Part shown: piece by piece, positions 55,601-64,000 of the stretch
Layout: every line of letters begins with the position of its first letter
Numbering within the stretch: the first letter of the stretch is position 1
NCBI RefSeq assembly: GCF_002763455.1
Contig: NZ_NIXK01000001.1
Coordinates: forward strand, 124,001-188,000
Source of the DNA: Lentibacillus sediminis
GTDB taxonomy: Bacteria > Bacillota > Bacilli > Bacillales > Amphibacillaceae
Direction of reading: 5' to 3'
Length of the DNA: 64,000 bases
Notes under the pieces: model-generated
What the model was told of the DNA's origin: nothing
Databases searched by the model: none
The model's input: the letters and a program-made list of their open reading frames with translations, nothing else
Program-made: the position numbers and the translations under genes

Positions 55601-57516
55601 GAGCGACCGAGCATAGGTCGCAACATATAGCGGGTGGAATTCCCGCCGAGAAAGAAGTAGCCATTCACTCGTAGCGAGTCCTGGAGGGCAGGTGGTAACA
55701 CACTGCCTTTAAGCGTGGACAGTTAGGTAATGGGCTGTAAACCAAGCGGTTGAAGGGATAGAGCTCCGAAATTACGTGGGAGATGGGAAGGCCGATGTGC
55801 TCAGGAGCACAGAAGGCAACATTGTTATTCTTGATAAAGGCAAGAGAGTAACAGCTTCCCCGGAGTCGGTGACCTTGGCACGTTACACATGGATATGTTG
55901 CGGCAACTCGGGAGATCCTTTAGGTCTCTCCCAGAGAGTAATGACGAACAAGCGATAATAAAGTGAGGACTGTCAAACGCCTAAAGGAAGTCGGATAGCG
56001 GCGTAGTACCAGTGAAGTCGGGTAATGCTGATGGAGGAAAGGCCGCTACCCGTCATTGCCCTTCGATGGGACACATTAACTGCACACAGAGGTAGATAAT
56101 TAATGGAAACGAAACTGAAAAGGATAACAGAATTAGCGAAAATAAAACCGGACATGGTTTTCACCTCTCTGGCACATCTGCTTAATGAGAAGAACCTTAA
56201 ACAATGTCACCATGAACTACCTAAGGGCAAGGCAACAGGCGTTCATGGGGTCACCAAAGAGGACTATGAGTTCCACTTGGATGAAAACGTGAAGGGACTA
56301 GTGGAACGTCTGAAGAAGATGGCTTATCGACCAGTTCCGGTTAAGCGAACCTACATTGATAAAGCTGGATCGAAGAAGAAACGACCACTGGGCATCCCGG
56401 ACCATGAGGATAAAATCGTCCAACGCGGTGTAACCAAGATTCTTAATGCGATTTATGAGAATGATTTTCTTGACAGTTCTTTTGGTTTTCGGCCAAACAG
56501 GAATTGTCACGATGCGCTTAAGATTCTTAATGTGTACACGGAAAAGCGTCCAACCAATTATGTGGTGGATGCCGATATCAAGGGATTCTTTGATAATGTC
56601 GACCATGAGTGGATGATGATGTTCCTGAAGCATCGTATCAATGACCCGAAACTTCTACGCATCATCGCCAGATTCCTTAAAGGCGGCTACATGGAAGAGG
56701 GTAAGTATTTTGATACAGACCGAGGAACCCCGCAAGGGGGAATTATATCCCCGGTATTAGCCAATGTGTACCTACATTATGTCCTGGATTTATGGTTTGA
56801 AAAGGTCGTCCGTAAACAGTGTAGGGGTCAAGCTTACATCGTTCGGTATGCGGATGACTTTGTGTGCTGTTTTCAATATAAAGATGATGCCGAGGCCTTC
56901 TACTCCGCTCTTATCAAACGGCTGCAGAAGTTTCAGCTTGAAGTCGCGGAAGAGAAGACGAAAATCATTCCTTTTGGACGCTTTGCGGATAGGGATAGTA
57001 AACGCAATGGGCAGAACAAACCAGAAACGTTTGACTTCCTGGGCTTTACCCACTATTGCGGGAAAAGCAAGAAAGGGAAATTCCGAATGAAGCGGAAGAC
57101 CAGTCGAAAGAAGGTTAATGCCAAGCTAAAGAAGCATAAACAATGGCTGAAAACGCATCGAACCATGGATATCAAGAATATTATGGCGAGACTGGATCTG
57201 TCGCTCAAGGGGTACTACAACTACTACTGTATCACAGATAATATACAGGCAGTGGAGGACTTCGTGGACCAAATTCAACGGCTGTTGTTTAAGTGGATGA
57301 ACCGCAGAAGTCAAAGGAAATCATTCAGTTGGGAGAAATTCAACCTATTTCTGAAGAAGTATCCTTTGCCTCGTCCGAGGATAAAAGTAAATATCTATGA
57401 CTTGAAGCAAGACTTAAGCTATATTCTGTGAACGATGATGGGAAGAGCCGTGTGCGGTAATACCGCACGCACGGTTCTGTGAGGAGTGAGGAGCACCGCG
57501 CTCCCGCTTACTCGAC
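55601..57516 (+). mobile_element. group II intron (IIB-like), 1.9 kb
   Basis: 5' end GAGCGACCGAGC (GTGCG expected), then a long structured part (domains I-III), the reverse transcriptase gene, domain V at 57445-57477 (GAGCCGTGTGCGG, TAAT loop, CCGCACGCACGGTTC), domain VI GAGTGAGGAGC/GCTCCCGCTTACTC and 3' end GAC, which fits the AY rule. Boundaries rest on restoring the flanking repeat exactly. It inserts as RNA-copied DNA by target-primed reverse transcription and splices out of transcripts. Confidence 0.85.
56103..57431 (+). CDS. ltrA: group II intron reverse transcriptase/maturase
   Basis: 442 residues, intact. RT domain with 'VVDADIKGFFDNVDHEWMMM', GTPQGGIISPVLANVYLH and the YADD active site in IVRYADDFVCCF (about 255-266), then the maturase X domain ('MARLDLSLKGYYNYYCITDN'). 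It lacks a C-terminal HNH endonuclease, as in several bacterial classes. AGAGGTAG lies before ATG. It binds its intron RNA to assist splicing and reverse splicing. Confidence 0.95.
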   Translation: METKLKRITELAKIKPDMVFTSLAHLLNEKNLKQCHHELPKGKATGVHGVTKEDYEFHLDENVKGLVERLKKMAYRPVPVKRTYIDKAGSKKKRPLGIPDHEDKIVQRGVTKILNAIYENDFLDSSFGFRPNRNCHDALKILNVYTEKRPTNYVVDADIKGFFDNVDHEWMMMFLKHRINDPKLLRIIARFLKGGYMEEGKYFDTDRGTPQGGIISPVLANVYLHYVLDLWFEKVVRKQCRGQAYIVRYADDFVCCFQYKDDAEAFYSALIKRLQKFQLEVAEEKTKIIPFGRFADRDSKRNGQNKPETFDFLGFTHYCGKSKKGKFRMKRKTSRKKVNAKLKKHKQWLKTHRTMDIKNIMARLDLSLKGYYNYYCITDNIQAVEDFVDQIQRLLFKWMNRRSQRKSFSWEKFNLFLKKYPLPRPRIKVNIYDLKQDLSYIL

Positions 57517-57609
57517 CGGGAGGAATGGCCTCGGTGGGACCCCGCAGTGCGGCAGCACAAGGAGGCTCACCAGCCACCCGCGGAAAGCGAGGGGTATTTC
57601 CGGAGCGAT
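57517..57609 (+). repeat. right part of the interrupted palindromic element
   Basis: CGGGAGGAATGG, then GGTGGGACCCCGCAG, GGAGGCTCACCAGCC and CCCGCGGAAAGCGAGGGGTA, the second half of the family (reverse complement of 55254-55325 in order). Confidence 0.75.
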
Positions 57610-57682
57610 GGATTAGTTCGCGGTTTACCGATATTGTGAAAGAACAGCCTTTGCTAATAAGACTGCCAGTTAATTCATTACA

Positions 57683-57720
57683 AGAGAGTCCCTGTATGGA
57701 AAAAAGGGGCTCTCTTTTCC
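57683..57720 (+). terminator. terminator-like hairpin upstream of atp operon
   Basis: AGAGAGTCCCT and AGGGGCTCTCT pair (one G-T), followed by TTTTCC. No recognisable gene precedes it directly. Confidence 0.6.
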
Positions 57721-57881
57721 ACGTTCACAAAAGTGTCATATTCCATATTCTACCGCTATCGATTTCCTTAATAGAATAATACTGGCGGACGATGCAAAAA
57801 ACCCCGAATGGAAGGATAATCGACAGTCGTTCAGAAGAGCAAATCCCTGTCAGTTCAACTGATTTAGGAATGAGAAACCAA

Positions 57882-57910
57882 TTGACAATAGAGGCCTGGC
57901 AATGTAAACT
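57882..57910 (+). promoter_or_regulatory. atp operon promoter
   Basis: TTGACA (57882-57887), 17-nt spacer, TAAACT (57905-57910). It lies about 330 nt before atpI and is the best SigA match upstream. The stretch 57911-58236 between it and atpI holds no gene I can support, so it would be a long leader. Confidence 0.7.
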
Positions 57911-58236
57911 TGCTTAGTGTGGGTTGGTAAGGTTTTCACGTCTGCAGTTTAAGAATTATACGCTCAGGTAAGACATTGCTAGACTTTTGTCAGTTTTTGA
58001 CTCTATCTGTCTGGAAATTGCCATCCTTCCACAAAAGAAGACCATTCTGCGATACTTCATCAGATGATTCCCTGCACGTGGTCCGCCACTTAGGAACAGC
58101 CGTACTGGATTCACAGGAAACAATAGCATCAGCCTTAAAAAGTTTTCCAGCTGAAAGATGCTTTATGAACTGCCGGGCTTTCCGATCGACAGGGCCTGCT
58201 TGAGTATGTTGTTTCGGGTTTAAGGAGAAGCGTTAC

Positions 58237-58629
58237 ATGTTGAATTATGAGTCAATGATTATTCGTCAGCGGAAGTGGATGTTTTATCTCCTTGCCATCC
58301 TCGTGCTTGGCGCAGGTTTTTCGCCATATCCGAGGATTTTTAATGGCCTGCTGCTGGGAAGCGCTGCAAGTTTTTATAATTTGTGGCTGCTTCAGAAAAA
58401 GTCGGAACATCTTGGGGAAGCAGTCGAACGCGGCGGATCTAGAGTCGGCATCGGGACGTTTTCCAGAATGGCTGCAGCGGCGCTTGCTGTACTGCTTGCA
58501 CTTCAATTTGCAGAATACTTTCATATCATTGCTGTAATCGTCGGGCTTGCCATGTCGTATATCGTTATGATGGCTGATATCTTTTATCGGCTGTTCCTCG
58601 GGAAAAACCGGGAGGACGAGGACGCATGA
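58237..58629 (+). CDS. atpI: ATP synthase subunit I
   Basis: 130 residues, four transmembrane helices (about 14-30, 34-50, 72-92, 96-117) with 'GLLLGSAASFYNLWLLQKKS' typical of AtpI in Bacillus. It assists assembly of the c-ring or Mg2+ handling. AAGGAG lies 8 nt before ATG. First gene of the atp operon. Confidence 0.9.
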   Translation: MLNYESMIIRQRKWMFYLLAILVLGAGFSPYPRIFNGLLLGSAASFYNLWLLQKKSEHLGEAVERGGSRVGIGTFSRMAAAALAVLLALQFAEYFHIIAVIVGLAMSYIVMMADIFYRLFLGKNREDEDA

Positions 58630-58675
58630 GCCGAGGGCAGCAGGATATGGGTTCATTCTAATATATTATACATAA

Positions 58676-59712
<1,037 letters not shown>

Positions 59713-59871
59713 TAGGTATCAAGAATAATGGCGGAGACCATCTTTAGATAAGATCCTTCGCCGTTGTTTTCATCTGGCAGATATGAGAGCTGCGTCTTTC
59801 TTATTCTGCATATGTGCAAAGATTTTGGCAACACCAAAATGTCACCTTGGAAAGAGAAAGGAGTGAATACT

Positions 59872-60399
59872 GTGCACACATTTGCTAATACGTTAACCAT
59901 TAACGCTGTGCTTGGCGGACTGCACCTTGGAGATATGCTCGTTCAGCTGTTCTTCTTCCTCGTCTTGCTCTTATTGGTGAGGAAATTTGCCTGGGGACCG
60001 GTTATGAACATGATGAAACAACGGGAAGACTACGTTGCCGGGGAAATAGAGTCAGCGGAAAAAAGCCGCGCTGAAGCTGAACAAGCATCCAAAGAAGCAC
60101 AGGAACGGTTGAATCAGACCAAACAGGAAGCGCAACAGATTGTTGAAGATGCGAAAAATGCCGGAACACGCCAGGAGCGGGAGATTATCGAATCCGCCCG
60201 TAAAGAGGCTGCCCGCATTAAAGAAGCTGCGCAGGCTGATATACAAAATGAGCGAGAAAAAGCATTGCAGGCCTTGCAGGATAAAATGGCTACTCTTTCT
60301 GTACTTATTGCAAGCAGGGTAATTGAGAAAGAAATCAGTGCACAGGATCAGGAAAAACTGATCAATGACTACATTAAAGAGGTAGGAGAAGAGCTATGA
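59872..60399 (+). CDS. atpF: ATP synthase F0 subunit b
   Basis: 175 residues from GTG 59872 (AAAGGAG at 8 nt): one N-terminal helix ('LGDMLVQLFFFLVLLLLVRK') and a long coiled-coil stalk rich in Glu, Ala and Lys. It connects F0 to delta and alpha. The open frame extends 36 codons upstream without a site. The stop overlaps atpH by 4 bp. Confidence 0.95.
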   Translation: MHTFANTLTINAVLGGLHLGDMLVQLFFFLVLLLLVRKFAWGPVMNMMKQREDYVAGEIESAEKSRAEAEQASKEAQERLNQTKQEAQQIVEDAKNAGTRQEREIIESARKEAARIKEAAQADIQNEREKALQALQDKMATLSVLIASRVIEKEISAQDQEKLINDYIKEVGEEL

Positions 60400-60938
60400 G
60401 TGAAGCATTAGTTGCCAAACGGTATGCGGAAGCTCTTTTCCAGCTGGGAAACGAAAAAGGCACACTGGATGCGTTTATAAGCGAGTTCAGCACAGTGAAA
60501 GAAGTTTTCCGGACCAATCATGAACTTATTACATTCCTGAAGCATCCTCGTATTAATAATGCGAAGAAGAAACAGTTTCTTGATGAAGTGTTCTCAGGGT
60601 TCAGCAAAGATGTCGTAAATACCCTGAAATTGTTAGCGGAACGTCATCGCATCGAGATTACTCCATCCATTATTGATCATTTATTCCAATTCGCAAATGA
60701 TGCAAAAGGAATTGCTGAAGCAAATGTTTACTCTGTTCGCGAGCTTTCGGATGCGGAAAAAAAGGAGATGGAAAGCTCCTTTGCCAAGCGTTTGAACAAA
60801 CAGCATGTCCGCTTTAACAACGTGGTGGATCCCACACTCATCGGCGGGATTAAAATCCGCATGGGCAATACGATTTACGACGGTTCGATAAGCGGCAAGC
60901 TGAGAAGAATTGAACGGAGCATTGGAACTCGGAACTAA
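60396..60938 (+). CDS. atpH: ATP synthase F1 subunit delta
   Basis: 180 residues; stator subunit joining b to the alpha crown. 'VAKRYAEALFQLGNEKGTLD' at the start and 'VDPTLIGGIKIRMGNTIYDG' near the end are typical. ATGA overlap with atpF gives coupling. Confidence 0.96.
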   Translation: MSEALVAKRYAEALFQLGNEKGTLDAFISEFSTVKEVFRTNHELITFLKHPRINNAKKKQFLDEVFSGFSKDVVNTLKLLAERHRIEITPSIIDHLFQFANDAKGIAEANVYSVRELSDAEKKEMESSFAKRLNKQHVRFNNVVDPTLIGGIKIRMGNTIYDGSISGKLRRIERSIGTRN

Positions 60939-60953
60939 TGATGATAGGGGTGA

Positions 60954-62474
<1,521 letters not shown>

Positions 62475-62478
62475 TTGA

Positions 62479-63387
<909 letters not shown>

Positions 63388-63511
63388 TGAATAAAAGTGG
63401 AAGCGCCCGTTTAGCTGGTCATTCCTACGCAGGAGATAAAGGAAGCGTACTAGTATCTGGGCGCTGGAACTGGACGAAGACAAGCTGAAAGTTCGTTAGG
63501 AGGGAAATCTT
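63388..63511 (+). other. unusually long atpG-atpD gap with hairpin arms
   Basis: 124 nt where gaps elsewhere in the operon are mostly 20-90. AGCGCCC (63402-63408) can pair with GGGCGCT (63459-63465) around about 50 nt. This GC-rich arm pair and GGAACTGGACGAAGAC look like an inserted palindromic element or an mRNA structure between the two F1 genes. No coding frame fits. Confidence 0.5.
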
Positions 63512-64000
63512 TTGAGCAAAGGACTAGTTACAGAAGTAAAAGGGCCTGTCGTTGACGTACGATTCGAAGACGGACAGCTCCCTGACATCTATAATGCTTT
63601 AACAGTCCAGATTGAGGGAGAGGACAGCACCAAAGAACCGGCGCTACTCACTCTGGAAGTGGCTTTGCATCTGGGTGATAACAGCGTGCGCACCATCGCC
63701 ATGGACTCAACGGACGGATTAAAGCGTGGCACCTCAGTGGTGAACACCGGCGGACCGATCTCGGTACCAGTAGGAGACGTTACCCTTAGCCGCGTTTTTA
63801 ACGTGCTGGGTGATAATATTGATTTGGACGAACCGCTTCCTGCTGATGTACGGAGAGATCCAATTCACCGTGAGGCACCGGAATTCGAAGACCTTACGAC
63901 CGAAACCGAAATCCTTGAAACAGGAATTAAAGTCGTTGACCTGCTGGCTCCATATGTGAGAGGTGGTAAAATCGGTTTATTTGGGGGTGCGGGTGTCGGA
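63512..64000 (+). CDS. atpD: ATP synthase F1 subunit beta, 3' end missing
   Basis: TTG 63512 follows AGGAGGG at 7 nt and opens a frame that runs to the window edge (163 codons). '[20 protein letters not shown]' is the beta N-terminal barrel; '[20 protein letters not shown]' leads to the Walker A start FGGAGVG at the last base. Catalytic subunit of ATP synthesis. epsilon (atpC) must lie outside. Confidence 0.95.
   Translation, partial: MSKGLVTEVKGPVVDVRFEDGQLPDIYNALTVQIEGEDSTKEPALLTLEVALHLGDNSVRTIAMDSTDGLKRGTSVVNTGGPISVPVGDVTLSRVFNVLGDNIDLDEPLPADVRRDPIHREAPEFEDLTTETEILETGIKVVDLLAPYVRGGKIGLFGGAGVG

Noticed and set aside
57976-58203. 75-residue open frame upstream of atpI
   Set aside because: No start site support and no recognisable family; the frame on the other strand is equally open.

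Overview
The window reads as chromosomal DNA of a spore-forming, probably halotolerant member of the Bacillaceae. Its backbone follows the Bacillus subtilis order ywiB-argS, rpoE-pyrG-spo0F-fba-ywjH-murA-glpX-rho-rpmE-tdk-prfA-prmC-spoIIR, then ywlB/C/D/E/G-glyA-upp and the ATP synthase operon. spo0F with a SigH-type promoter and spoIIR support endospore formation. Moderate GC, strong AGGAGG-type ribosome binding sites and frequent GTG/TTG starts fit Firmicutes. The exact genus (Virgibacillus, Lentibacillus or Oceanobacillus type) is an inference. Both ends are cut: ywiB is partial on the left and atpD on the right. No rRNA, tRNA or CRISPR array was seen.

Region by region. 1-3.5 kb: ywiB-argS, then a YfcC-type carrier on the minus strand. 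3.8-16.2 kb: an AT-rich accessory stretch of mostly single small genes. It holds two VOC proteins (one with a CTG start), an AlbA_2-domain protein next to a membrane protein, an ABC-2 exporter, a NAT-like gene broken by an in-frame TAA, DinB, nucleotidyltransferases, Nudix, a P-loop kinase, an ECF sigma operon, GrpB, a kinase-fold protein and a GNAT enzyme. 16.3-28.7 kb: a fatty-acid and branched-chain acyl-CoA degradation operon, fadF-thiolase-hydroxyacyl-CoA dehydrogenase-two acyl-CoA dehydrogenases-meaB-tetR-icmF. Its SigA-type promoter overlaps a perfect FadR-like palindrome. 29-43 kb: core genes with recognisable control, including a GGGC-start pyrG attenuator, the SigH-type spo0F promoter and a long rho leader. 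43-52.6 kb: spoIIR to upp, interrupted at 46-49 kb by a decayed mobile-element remnant (broken XRE regulators, an integrase fragment, a DUF3862 protein). 53-55 kb: a secreted subtilase. 55.2-57.6 kb: a group II intron sitting inside a dispersed palindromic repeat. 58.2-64 kb: atpIBEFHAGD.

The least explained part is the repeat content. Three intergenic arrays have a period of exactly 21 bp (two of them share the core ATTCCCGAATC) and one has 52 bp. These equal about two and five helical turns. Each ends shortly upstream of the ribosome binding site of a housekeeping gene (hbd, meaB, prfA, ywlG). Other unusual structures are a 15-bp hairpin burying the mntP ribosome binding site, a multi-stem block before fba, and two large inverted repeats before the subtilase gene. 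None of these could be searched against databases here.
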